Assembly (NCBI GenBank): GCA_027297845.1
Contig: JAPUHG010000067.1
Coordinates: forward strand, 1 to 8,376
Reading direction: 5' to 3'
DNA length: 8,376 nucleotides
From: Gammaproteobacteria bacterium
GTDB lineage: Bacteria > Pseudomonadota > Gammaproteobacteria > Steroidobacterales > MnTg04
The translations under genes were made by a program, and so were the position numbers. The stretch's first letter is position 1; the number at the start of each line of letters is the position of its first letter. Positions 1-5,664 of the stretch are shown here, one piece after another. The notes beneath the pieces were generated by a model. That model searched no databases, was not told the origin of the DNA, and was given only the letters and a program-made list of their open reading frames with translations.

Positions 1-2058
1 ATCCAGGACGATACCGAAAGAGAAGTGCAACCGACCCTGGGTTTCCAGAGGGTCCTGCAAAGAGCGCTGTTCCATGTGCAATCCTCGGGCAAGAAAGAGG
101 TGACCGCGCAGAACGTGTTGGTTGCGGTTTTCGCCGAAAAACAATCGCACGCTTTGTATCTTCTCGATCAGCAGAATATTCAGCGCCTGGATGTCGTTAA
201 TTACCTGTCTCATGGTCTGGCGCCAGTGGTCGATGAATCATCTGGTGGTGAGAGCATAAGCGGCGAGGATGACGCTGACGCGCCCGCCAGCCCGCTTACC
301 TTGTATGCCACCAACTTGAATGAGATGGCCGTATCCGGCCGGATCGATCCGTTGATCGGACGCGAGGATGAAATTCAACGCACGATACAAATTCTTTGTC
401 GCCGACGGAAAAATAATCCGCTGTTTGTCGGCGATGCGGGGGTTGGCAAGACGGCGTTGGCTGAAGGCCTGGCAAAGTTGATTGTCGAGGAAAAGGTTCC
501 CGACTTACTCAGAAGCACGACCATATACTCGCTGGATATGGGTGCACTGGTTGCCGGGACCAAATACCGCGGAGATTTTGAGAAACGGCTGAAGGGTGTT
601 TTTAGCGAACTGGAGGAAGACCCGGCGTCGGTACTTTTTATAGACGAAATCCATACGATAATCGGTGCCGGTTCGGCATCGGGCGGAGTAATGGATGCAT
701 CGAATCTAATCAAACCGATGCTGGCTAATGGTCGCCTTAGATGTATTGGTTCGACGACCTTTGAGGAGTTTCGAGGGATATTCGAAAAAGATCACGCGTT
801 GGCCAGGCGTTTTCAAAAGGTCGAAATTGCCGAGCCTTCCGTGGACGAGACGGTCGCGATTCTCGCTGGACTGAAGTCACGGTTTGAAGAACATCATGGC
901 GTGAAATATCCGATTGAAGCCCTGCAGGCAGCTGCCGAACTCTCGGCACGTCACATTAACGACCGCCGCCTGCCTGACAAGGCCATTGATGTCATCGATG
1001 AAGCGGGGGCGAAGATTCGTCTGCTCGAAAAGGCCGAGAGGCCGGAAATCGTTGACGTCGATCTGATTGAGGAAATTGTCGCGCGGATGGCGCGTATTCC
1101 ACCGCGCAGCGTATCAACTTCAGACCGCAATCTGCTCAAAAATCTCGAACGTGATTTGAAACTGGTGATTTTTGGACAGGATGCGGCAATCGGCTTGCTG
1201 GCCTCGGCGATAAAGATGTCCAGGTCAGGCCTGGCTGATGAAACCCGTCCGCTGGGCAGCTTTCTTTTTTCCGGCCCTACCGGGGTTGGGAAAACCGAGG
1301 TTTCCCGGCAGCTTGCCCTGGCCCTCGGAATCGAATTACTGCGATTGGACATGTCTGAATACATGGAGCGCCATACCGTTTCCCGTCTGATCGGTGCACC
1401 GCCAGGTTATGTCGGGTACGACGAGGGCGGCCTGTTGACCGAGCAAGTCAACAAAAATCCGCATTGCGTTTTGCTGCTGGATGAAATCGAAAAGGCTCAT
1501 CCGGATGTCTTCAATATTCTGTTACAAGTCATGGATCATGGCACCCTCACCGACAATAACGGCAGGCGTACGGATTTCAGAAATGTAATTTTGATCATGA
1601 CTACCAACGCCGGCGCAGGAGAGATGAGCCGCGCTTCAATCGGTTTTACCGAACAGGATCACTCCAGTGATGGGATGAAAGCGATCCAGAAAATTTTCTC
1701 ACCCGAGTTTCGCAACCGACTGGATACGGTTGTTCAGTTCAATGCTCTGGATCCGGACACCATTCAACTGGTGGCGGACAAGTTGCTGCTTGAGCTCGAG
1801 GCGCAACTGGAACAAAAAAACGTCAGCCTGGATGTGGACGCAGGCGCCAGGTCGTGGGTTGCCGTCCATGGTTACGACGAAAAAATGGGTGCACGACCAA
1901 TGGCCCGCCTGATTCAGGAGAAAATAAAACGCCCGCTGGCGGAAGAACTTTTATTTGGTGATTTGTCCGCAGGCGGTCATGTTCAGGTAACCACGGACGA
2001 GAATGACCAACTGGTTCTCAAAACCAGGAAGGTGCTGGAACTCGAAACAGTCAAGTAG
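1..2058 (+). CDS. clpA: ATP-dependent Clp protease ATP-binding subunit ClpA (5'-truncated by window edge)
   Basis: ClpA is the AAA+ unfoldase that feeds proteins, including N-degron substrates delivered by ClpS, into the ClpP peptidase in the cytoplasm. The frame is open from base 1. The GTG at 25 is not the start: the residues before it (IQDDTERE) align with E. coli ClpA just ahead of QPTLSFQRVLQRA, so about 70 N-terminal residues lie outside the window. Visible parts in order are the end of the Clp N-domain, an acidic linker (about 235-300), AAA-1 with Walker A GDAGVGKT (430-453) and Walker B VLFIDE (631-648), then AAA-2 with Walker A GPTGVGKT (1273-1296) and Walker B LLLDE (1471-1485). The ClpP-docking loop reads IGF (1639-1647) where E. 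coli has IGL. GARPMARLIQ near the C-terminus is typical of Clp ATPases. Both ATPase sites look intact. It converges with infA; clpS would be expected upstream, outside the window. Confidence 0.97.
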   Translation: MQDDTEREVQPTLGFQRVLQRALFHVQSSGKKEVTAQNVLVAVFAEKQSHALYLLDQQNIQRLDVVNYLSHGLAPVVDESSGGESISGEDDADAPASPLTLYATNLNEMAVSGRIDPLIGREDEIQRTIQILCRRRKNNPLFVGDAGVGKTALAEGLAKLIVEEKVPDLLRSTTIYSLDMGALVAGTKYRGDFEKRLKGVFSELEEDPASVLFIDEIHTIIGAGSASGGVMDASNLIKPMLANGRLRCIGSTTFEEFRGIFEKDHALARRFQKVEIAEPSVDETVAILAGLKSRFEEHHGVKYPIEALQAAAELSARHINDRRLPDKAIDVIDEAGAKIRLLEKAERPEIVDVDLIEEIVARMARIPPRSVSTSDRNLLKNLERDLKLVIFGQDAAIGLLASAIKMSRSGLADETRPLGSFLFSGPTGVGKTEVSRQLALALGIELLRLDMSEYMERHTVSRLIGAPPGYVGYDEGGLLTEQVNKNPHCVLLLDEIEKAHPDVFNILLQVMDHGTLTDNNGRRTDFRNVILIMTTNAGAGEMSRASIGFTEQDHSSDGMKAIQKIFSPEFRNRLDTVVQFNALDPDTIQLVADKLLLELEAQLEQKNVSLDVDAGARSWVAVHGYDEKMGARPMARLIQEKIKRPLAEELLFGDLSAGGHVQVTTDENDQLVLKTRKVLELETVK

Positions 2059-2059
2059 C

Positions 2060-2085
2060 GGGCTGATCTAGACGTCGATCAGCCC
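2060..2085 (+). terminator. Stem-loop directly after the clpA stop codon
   Basis: GGGCTGATC (2060-2068) and GATCAGCCC (2077-2085) form a perfect 9-bp stem around an 8-nt loop, beginning two bases after the clpA stop codon. No T-run follows, so it is not a classic intrinsic terminator. It may protect the mRNA 3' end or assist termination. It uses part of the left terminal repeat of the adjacent element, so it competes with pairing between the two long arms. The stem is seen directly; the function is inferred. Confidence 0.35.
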
Positions 2086-2096
2086 ACCTATCATCA
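2069..2096 (+). repeat. Left terminal inverted repeat with TA flank
   Basis: This 28-base arm (TA plus 26 bases) is the exact reverse complement of 2290-2317, with 193 bases between the arms. It begins TAGACGTC and ends CTATCATCA. Pairing stops abruptly at both ends, except that a 2-nt bulge would allow a few more outward pairs (GCTGAT against GCCGAT). Confidence 0.85.
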
Positions 2097-2111
2097 AGGC
2101 GGCTGCCGCCT
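2097..2111 (+). repeat. Short perfect palindrome inside the element
   Basis: AGGCGG-CTG-CCGCCT forms a 6-bp GC-rich stem with a 3-nt loop, starting at the first base inside the left terminal repeat. The nearest T-run is 30 nt downstream, so it is not a standard terminator for clpA. Confidence 0.5.
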
Positions 2112-2119
2112 GATACGTT

Positions 2120-2140
2120 GATTACTGATTGCTGATTACT
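2120..2140 (+). repeat. Three tandem heptamers GATTACT / GATTGCT / GATTACT
   Basis: Three consecutive 7-bp units differ at a single base in the middle copy and are followed by G and six T residues (2142-2147). Short tandem repeats of this type are often seen inside small dispersed intergenic repeats and can vary in copy number between loci. Function unknown. Confidence 0.6.
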
Positions 2141-2213
2141 GTTTTTTACGCGCCGTCGCCCGCCTATCGCAATCCTGGCCGGTTCTCGAACACCCGAGCT
2201 TGGCCTTCACTCA

Positions 2214-2235
2214 ACCCGTAGCTACCGCTATGGGT
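2214..2235 (+). repeat. Small hairpin in the element interior
   Basis: ACCCGTAG (2214-2221) and CTATGGGT (2228-2235) form an 8-bp stem with one G-T wobble and a 6-nt loop CTACCG. It shows that the element interior has local secondary structure. No function can be assigned. Confidence 0.45.
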
Positions 2236-2289
2236 CTCGCTCCAGGCCTGCCCTCAGCCGTCCGAGCCTCACCCATGATCCGCGATCGG

Positions 2290-2317
2290 TGATGATAGGT
2301 GGGCTGATCGACGTCTA
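2290..2317 (-). repeat. Right terminal inverted repeat with TA flank
   Basis: This arm pairs without mismatch with 2069-2096. Its outermost three bases, read on the minus strand as TAG, are the stop codon of infA: TA comes from the flank and G is the first base of the element. Confidence 0.85.
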
Positions 2318-2533
2318 TCGGCTTCGGTAGACGATGCGGCCTTTGGAAAGATCGTAAGGCGTCAATTCAACCGTGACCGCGTCGCCGGTCAGGATACGAA
2401 TATAGTGCTTGCGCATTTTCCCGCTGATATGCGCGGTAACAGTATGTCCGTTTTCCAGTTCGACCCGGAACATGGTGTTGGGTAAGGTCTCGGTGACCTT
2501 GCCTTCCATCTGTATGGCTTCTTCTTTTGGCAC
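2315..2533 (-). CDS. infA: Translation initiation factor IF-1
   Basis: IF-1 binds the 30S A site with IF-2 and IF-3 during translation initiation. The 72-residue product is the normal family length and is nearly colinear with E. coli IF-1: METLPNTMFRVELENGH-type and HISGKMRK blocks, then RILTGD and VELTPYDLSKGRIVYRSR at the end, forming a single S1-like OB fold. The start is GTG (minus strand, 2533-2531) giving MPKEEA, corresponding to MAKEDN in E. coli; the Shine-Dalgarno is weak (GAAG about 10 nt upstream). It is the last gene of the trxB-aat-infA group, 70 bp after aat. Its TAG stop is shared with the flank and first base of the inverted-repeat element, so insertion happened at, or rebuilt, the stop codon without altering the protein. 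Confidence 0.97.
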   Translation of the reverse strand: MPKEEAIQMEGKVTETLPNTMFRVELENGHTVTAHISGKMRKHYIRILTGDAVTVELTPYDLSKGRIVYRSR

Positions 2534-2603
2534 TTCGTTTCTTCGTTCAGTTAAGGCTCGCGCCTTTTGCGGAAACTACCGGTGCTTTGCATTCGGAATC
2601 AGG

Positions 2604-3371
2604 TCAATTCGCTGTATTGTGTCGTTTCCCCCAGTGGCTGATTTGTGCACTGCTGCGCGCAGCCGCGGGCCAGGGCGAATTTTCGGGTGGTCTCGCGGAC
2701 CAGTCGCTGAGTTTTTCGAGGTATTGGCGTCTGGACATCACAAGTGCACCGACGCTTCCCAGGTGTGGCGTGTACATCTGGCAATCCATCAATTTAAAGC
2801 CAGATTCATGGAGGACCCGGTCGAAACAGGCCAGGGCAATTTTCGACCCATTGCTCCGCCAGCTGAACATGGATTCTCCGCAAAATACCTGGCCAAGCGC
2901 GACCCCATAGAGGCCACCGATCAATGCCTGGTCCTCCCAGATTTCAATGGAATGAACATGGCCAAGCCGGTGAAGTTCAAGATAGGCTTTATGCATATCC
3001 TGGGTGATCCAGGTACCGGTCCGGTCGTTGCGCGGCTGCGCACACCCGGCGATGACCGCCGCACAGTCCTGGTCCAGGCTAAACTGATAACGGCCGCTGC
3101 GTAGCAGCCGGCGCAGCCCTCGGCTGATATGCATTTGGCCTGACGGAATTACCGCCCGCTGCAGAGGTGACCACCAAAGTATCGGTTGTCCGTCTTCGTA
3201 CCACGGAAAAATACCTTGCCGGTAAGCGGCAATCAGCCTTTTCGGGGACAGGTCGCCGCCAACTGCGAGCAGGCCGTCGGGTTCCGGAAGCGCCCGCTCC
3301 GGATCCGGAAAGCGCTCGACCGGATCATTAGGATCCAGCCAGGTCAGTCCCGTTGATACTTTTCCAGTCAT
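2604..3371 (-). CDS. aat: Leucyl/phenylalanyl-tRNA--protein transferase
   Basis: Aat transfers Leu or Phe from aminoacyl-tRNA to proteins with N-terminal Arg or Lys, making N-degrons recognised by ClpS and degraded by ClpAP in the cytoplasm. The 255-residue product carries the family blocks in order: FPDPERALPEPDGLLAVGGDLS (21-42), GIFPWY (53-58), ILWWSP (64-69), GTWIT (119-123), HSIEIW (140-145), GGLYGVALG (152-160), CGESMFS (164-170) and DCQ (196-198). After GESMFS the sequence is WRSNGSK, where E. coli has RMENASK, a modest divergence. It is about 20 residues longer than the E. coli enzyme at the ends. Start ATG at 3371 is bounded by an in-frame stop 9 nt upstream; no clear Shine-Dalgarno is seen. 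It lies 35 bp after trxB and 70 bp before infA. The arginyl-transferase homologue (ate/bpt) found between aat and infA in Pseudomonas is absent here. Confidence 0.96.
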   Translation of the reverse strand: MTGKVSTGLTWLDPNDPVERFPDPERALPEPDGLLAVGGDLSPKRLIAAYRQGIFPWYEDGQPILWWSPLQRAVIPSGQMHISRGLRRLLRSGRYQFSLDQDCAAVIAGCAQPRNDRTGTWITQDMHKAYLELHRLGHVHSIEIWEDQALIGGLYGVALGQVFCGESMFSWRSNGSKIALACFDRVLHESGFKLMDCQMYTPHLGSVGALVMSRRQYLEKLSDWSARPPENSPWPAAARSSAQISHWGKRHNTAN

Positions 3372-3406
3372 CGTCGGCTATAGGATATCCACTTTTTCGG
3401 CGCGTA

Positions 3407-4369
3407 TCAGCTTTCCAGCGACTCAAGATATTTTTCCGCGTCCAGCGCAGCCATACAACCGAACCCGGCCGAGGTGACGGCCTGCCGATATACCTGGTCC
3501 GCTACATCGCCAGCCGCAAAAACGCCCGCAACGCTGGCGGCCGTTACATTGCCCTCTAAACCAGACTGAATCTGGATATAGCCATTTTCCATTTCGAGCT
3601 GACCGGCAAAGAGAGCAGTATTTGGGTCGTGGCCGATCGCGATGAACACACCATGCGCAGGTAGATCATGCGTCTCCTCGCCTTTTGCGGTGCTGCGCAG
3701 GCGAACGCCCGTCACCCCCGAATCGTCGCCCAAGACCTCTTCGAGCGTGCTGTTCCAGGCGATATTGACATTGCCGCCTTCAGTGGACTTGGCGAACAGC
3801 TTGTCCTGAAGCATCTTCTCTGCGCGCAGCTTGTCCCGGCGATGAACCAGGGTGACTTTCGAGGCGATGTTGGATAGGTAAATCGCTTCTTCAACTGCCG
3901 TGTTGCCACCGCCGATCACAACCACTTCCTGGCCGCGATAAAAGAATCCGTCACAGGTCGCGCAAGCCGATACGCCGCGCCCTTTGAAGTTCTCCTCGGA
4001 CTCCAGGCCCAGGTACCGTGCGCTCGCGCCGGTAGCAATGATCAGCGCGTCGCAGCTGTATTGCGCGTTGTCGCCGGTCAGCAGAAATGGACGCTTGCTC
4101 AAATCCGCCTTGTTGATGTGGTCGTTGATTAATTCGGTATCGAATCTTTGCGCATGCCGGGCCATGCGATCCATCAGTTCGGGACCCTGCAGGCCTTCTA
4201 CGTCTCCCGGCCAGTTATCCACATCGGTGGTCGTCATCAACTGACCGCCTTGTTCAACGCCGGCAATCAAAACCGGAGACAGATTTGCCCTTGCCGCATA
4301 GACTGCGGCTGCGTACCCGGCGGGCCCGGAGCCCAGGATAAGCAGTCGGCTATGTCTGGTGTTGCTCAT
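3407..4369 (-). CDS. trxB: Thioredoxin reductase (NADPH)
   Basis: TrxB transfers electrons from NADPH through FAD and a redox-active disulfide to thioredoxin in the cytoplasm. The 320-residue protein has the usual length and layout: FAD-binding GSGPAG (13-18), GGQLMTTTDVDNWPG (41-55), ATGA (112-115), the redox centre CATC followed by D (136-140), NADPH-binding GGGNTA (153-158) with HRRDKLRA (176-183), and the second FAD motif AAGDV (285-289). All catalytic residues are present. ATG at 4369 is supported by a good Shine-Dalgarno (minus-strand AAAAGGA, 8 nt spacing). It is the first gene of the minus-strand group and is transcribed divergently from ald. It is the low-molecular-weight bacterial type. 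Confidence 0.97.
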   Translation of the reverse strand: MSNTRHSRLLILGSGPAGYAAAVYAARANLSPVLIAGVEQGGQLMTTTDVDNWPGDVEGLQGPELMDRMARHAQRFDTELINDHINKADLSKRPFLLTGDNAQYSCDALIIATGASARYLGLESEENFKGRGVSACATCDGFFYRGQEVVVIGGGNTAVEEAIYLSNIASKVTLVHRRDKLRAEKMLQDKLFAKSTEGGNVNIAWNSTLEEVLGDDSGVTGVRLRSTAKGEETHDLPAHGVFIAIGHDPNTALFAGQLEMENGYIQIQSGLEGNVTAASVAGVFAAGDVADQVYRQAVTSAGFGCMAALDAEKYLESLES

Positions 4370-4377
4370 GTATAATT

Positions 4378-4384
4378 TCCTTTT
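4378..4384 (-). promoter_or_regulatory. Ribosome binding site of trxB
   Basis: Minus-strand AAAAGGA lies 8 nt before the ATG at 4369 and supports that start. Confidence 0.7.
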
Positions 4385-4490
4385 ATGTAAGTCCGACAGA
4401 CCGCCAGAAGCCTGCTAACATTCGGTTCCCGTCCGGAAAAGTCTTTGCTTGGCGCTGCCTGCTAGCAATAGCATCTGACCAGGTCGAACG

Positions 4491-4498
4491 GGGCAGGG
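4491..4498 (+). other. KOPS-like octamer GGGCAGGG (first copy)
   Basis: Matches GGGNAGGG, the polar sequence that orients FtsK translocation toward dif in E. coli. A second copy lies at 4587-4594 on the same strand. About one match on both strands together is expected in this length by chance, so function is uncertain. Confidence 0.25.
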
Positions 4499-4537
4499 CG
4501 ACAATATTAGATAAGTGTGTGCTCGACAGCAAAAAAC

Positions 4538-4543
4538 AAGGAG
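4538..4543 (+). promoter_or_regulatory. Ribosome binding site that sets the ald start
   Basis: AAGGAG ends 5 nt before the ATG at 4549. It decides for that ATG over the in-frame GTG at 4519, whose extra ten residues (MLDSKKQGEI) are the leader read as protein. Confidence 0.85.
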
Positions 4544-4548
4544 AAATC

Positions 4549-5607
4549 ATGCGAATTGGTGTGCCGCGGGAATTAAAGCCGCTTGAGGGCAGGGTTGGCC
4601 TGATACCTGCCGCCTGTGCGGAGCTTGTCCGTGCCGGCCATGAGGTATTCGTGGAAAAAAATGGCGGAGTTTTGAGTGGCTACAGCGACGATCAGTTTTC
4701 GGCGGTTGGCGTAACAATCCTGGATACCGCCGAAAAGATTTATGAAACCGCAGAGATGGTGGTCAAGGTGAAGGAACCCATTGCCGACGATCTCAAATAC
4801 CTGCGCAAGGACCATCTTTTGTTTTGCTTTTTGCATCTGGCCGCTCTGCCTGAGTTGACCCAGTCATTGTGCGATATTGGTTTGACCGCGGTTGCTTTCG
4901 AGACGGTGGAAGACCAGCACGGCCGCTTGCCGCTGCTTGCGCCGATGAGTGATATTGCGGGCCGCCTGTCAATCCAGGTTGCCACTCACCTGTTGCATCA
5001 GCCACAAGGTGGCAAGGGGATATTGCTCGGCGGCGTGCCTGCCGCAAAGCGCGGCAAGGTTGTTATCCTTGGTGGTGGAGTGGCCGGCGGCAATGCCGCA
5101 ATCGTAGCGGCTGGATTAGGGGCCGAAGTCATCGTATTCGACATGGACCGCGACAAACTGGAAAAGGCCCGCTCCCTGGGCGCCAATGTGACCGGCCTCT
5201 ATCCGCATACCGAAGACGTTGCGACCGCGGTGCGCTATGCGGACATCGTCGTTGGCGCCGTCCTGGTGACCGGTGCACGTGCACCGCACGTGGTCAGTGC
5301 AGAGATGGTCAAATCCATGCAGGCAGGAAGCGTTATCGTCGATATCTCGGTGGACCAGGGGGGCTGTGTAGAGACCACCCGGCCGACGACTTATGACGAT
5401 CCGACCTATGTCTGCGAAGGAGTGACCCATTTTACCGTGACCAACATGCCAGGGGCGGTGCCCAGGACGTCCTCACAGGCGTTATCTGCCGCCATTGCGC
5501 CATACACCATGCGTCTGACTTCAGCTGACTGGCGTCAGTCGGAGGACCTGCAAAAGGGAATCAATGTTGAGGCCGGGAAAGTCGTGCATCCGGCGTTATT
5601 TAAGTAG
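4549..5607 (+). CDS. ald: Alanine dehydrogenase
   Basis: Ald catalyses reversible NAD-dependent deamination of L-alanine to pyruvate and ammonia. Starting at the ATG after the AAGGAG site gives MRIGVPRELKPLEGRVGL, the family N-terminus. Counterparts of the known catalytic and substrate residues are present: R15, K75 (VVKVKEP), H96 (FLHLAA) and D269 (SVDQGG). The Rossmann loop GGGVAG is at 175-180, and D198 at the end of the next strand (VIVFD) fits NAD rather than NADP. NMPGAVPRTS (299-308) is characteristic. At 352 residues it is about 20 shorter than B. subtilis or M. tuberculosis Ald, ending shortly after the HPALFK segment; the active site is unaffected. The related transhydrogenase alpha subunit is excluded by the closer Ald motifs and the lack of membrane segments. 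It is divergent from trxB and upstream of ftsK, where E. coli has lrp. Confidence 0.95.
   Translation: MRIGVPRELKPLEGRVGLIPAACAELVRAGHEVFVEKNGGVLSGYSDDQFSAVGVTILDTAEKIYETAEMVVKVKEPIADDLKYLRKDHLLFCFLHLAALPELTQSLCDIGLTAVAFETVEDQHGRLPLLAPMSDIAGRLSIQVATHLLHQPQGGKGILLGGVPAAKRGKVVILGGGVAGGNAAIVAAGLGAEVIVFDMDRDKLEKARSLGANVTGLYPHTEDVATAVRYADIVVGAVLVTGARAPHVVSAEMVKSMQAGSVIVDISVDQGGCVETTRPTTYDDPTYVCEGVTHFTVTNMPGAVPRTSSQALSAAIAPYTMRLTSADWRQSEDLQKGINVEAGKVVHPALFK
4587..4594 (+). other. KOPS-like octamer GGGCAGGG (second copy)
   Basis: A second GGGNAGGG match, inside the ald coding sequence (EGRVG codons), 96 bp from the first and in the same orientation. May be coincidental. Confidence 0.2.
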
Positions 5608-5664
5608 ATTAATATTTATTATAATCATATAGTTATCAAGTATTATTAACCTATAGGTTTAATC
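5608..5664 (+). promoter_or_regulatory. AT-rich ald-ftsK gap with candidate -10 box
   Basis: This 57-bp gap has only about nine G or C bases, far below the flanking genes. A consensus -10 hexamer TATAAT lies at 5620-5625; the matching -35 position (around 5597-5602, TATTTA) is poor. It may be a promoter for ftsK-lolA. No GC-rich hairpin with a T-run is present, so no intrinsic terminator for ald is seen here. Confidence 0.4.
5648..5659. repeat. Perfect 12-bp palindrome before ftsK
   Basis: AACCTATAGGTT is a perfect palindrome ending 5 bp before the ftsK TTG start. With one offset base the symmetry continues (ATT on the left, TAAT on the right). It contains the AGG that would serve as the weak ribosome binding site. 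It could be an operator; that is inference. Confidence 0.4.

Larger units (their letters stand above)
2071..2315. mobile_element. MITE-like non-coding element with 26-bp terminal inverted repeats
   Basis: A 245-bp non-coding element occupies nearly all of the gap between the convergent clpA and infA genes. Its ends are perfect 26-bp inverted repeats (2071-2096 and 2290-2315), each starting with GACGTCGATC, and both are bordered on the outside by TA. Perfect terminal repeats, a TA duplication, small size and no ORF are what is expected of a miniature element moved in trans by an IS630/Tc1-type transposase. The family assignment is inference, as no transposase is present. The interior (2097-2289) holds a short palindrome, three tandem heptamers, a T6 run (2142-2147) and a small hairpin. 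The right end supplies the third base of the infA stop codon. An alternative is a structured intergenic repeat acting as a bidirectional terminator or RNase III substrate. Confidence 0.6.
4370..4548. promoter_or_regulatory. Divergent trxB/ald intergenic region
   Basis: This 179-bp region must hold the promoters for trxB (leftward) and ald (rightward). No convincing sigma-70 pair is visible; the best guess for ald is TTGCTT, 17 bp, ATAGCA (about 4449-4477), which is weak. An 11-bp near-exact direct repeat GCCTGCTARCA occurs at 4410-4420 and 4457-4467 (10 of 11 identical), and the second copy contains the palindrome TGCTAGCA (4460-4467). This could be a regulator site; that is inference. Confidence 0.4.

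Noticed and set aside
25..27. GTG as the start of clpA
   Set aside because: Upstream in-frame codons back to base 1 match ClpA, so the gene continues beyond the window and this valine is internal.
1639..1647. ClpA IGF loop in place of IGL as an unusual feature
   Set aside because: IGF is used by ClpX and, to my recollection, by other ClpA proteins, so it is normal variation of the ClpP-docking tripeptide.
2175..2205. Possible tRNA remnant (GGTTCTCGAACACC resembles a T-arm; serW lies here in E. coli)
   Set aside because: The loop has extra bases relative to a T-loop, and no acceptor stem, anticodon arm or CCA end can be laid out around it.
2059..2314. CRISPR array or small gene in the clpA/infA gap
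   Set aside because: The repeats are two inverted arms and three adjacent heptamers, not regularly spaced direct repeats, and no frame has a plausible start, ribosome site and protein-like composition.
2409..3104. 231-codon + strand open frame across infA and aat
   Set aside because: It lies antisense to two clearly conserved genes, its translation has no recognisable family motif, and it is explained by the codon structure of the opposite strand.
4519..4548. Upstream GTG start for ald
   Set aside because: The added residues do not match the family and include the Shine-Dalgarno AAGGAG placed ideally for the ATG at 4549.
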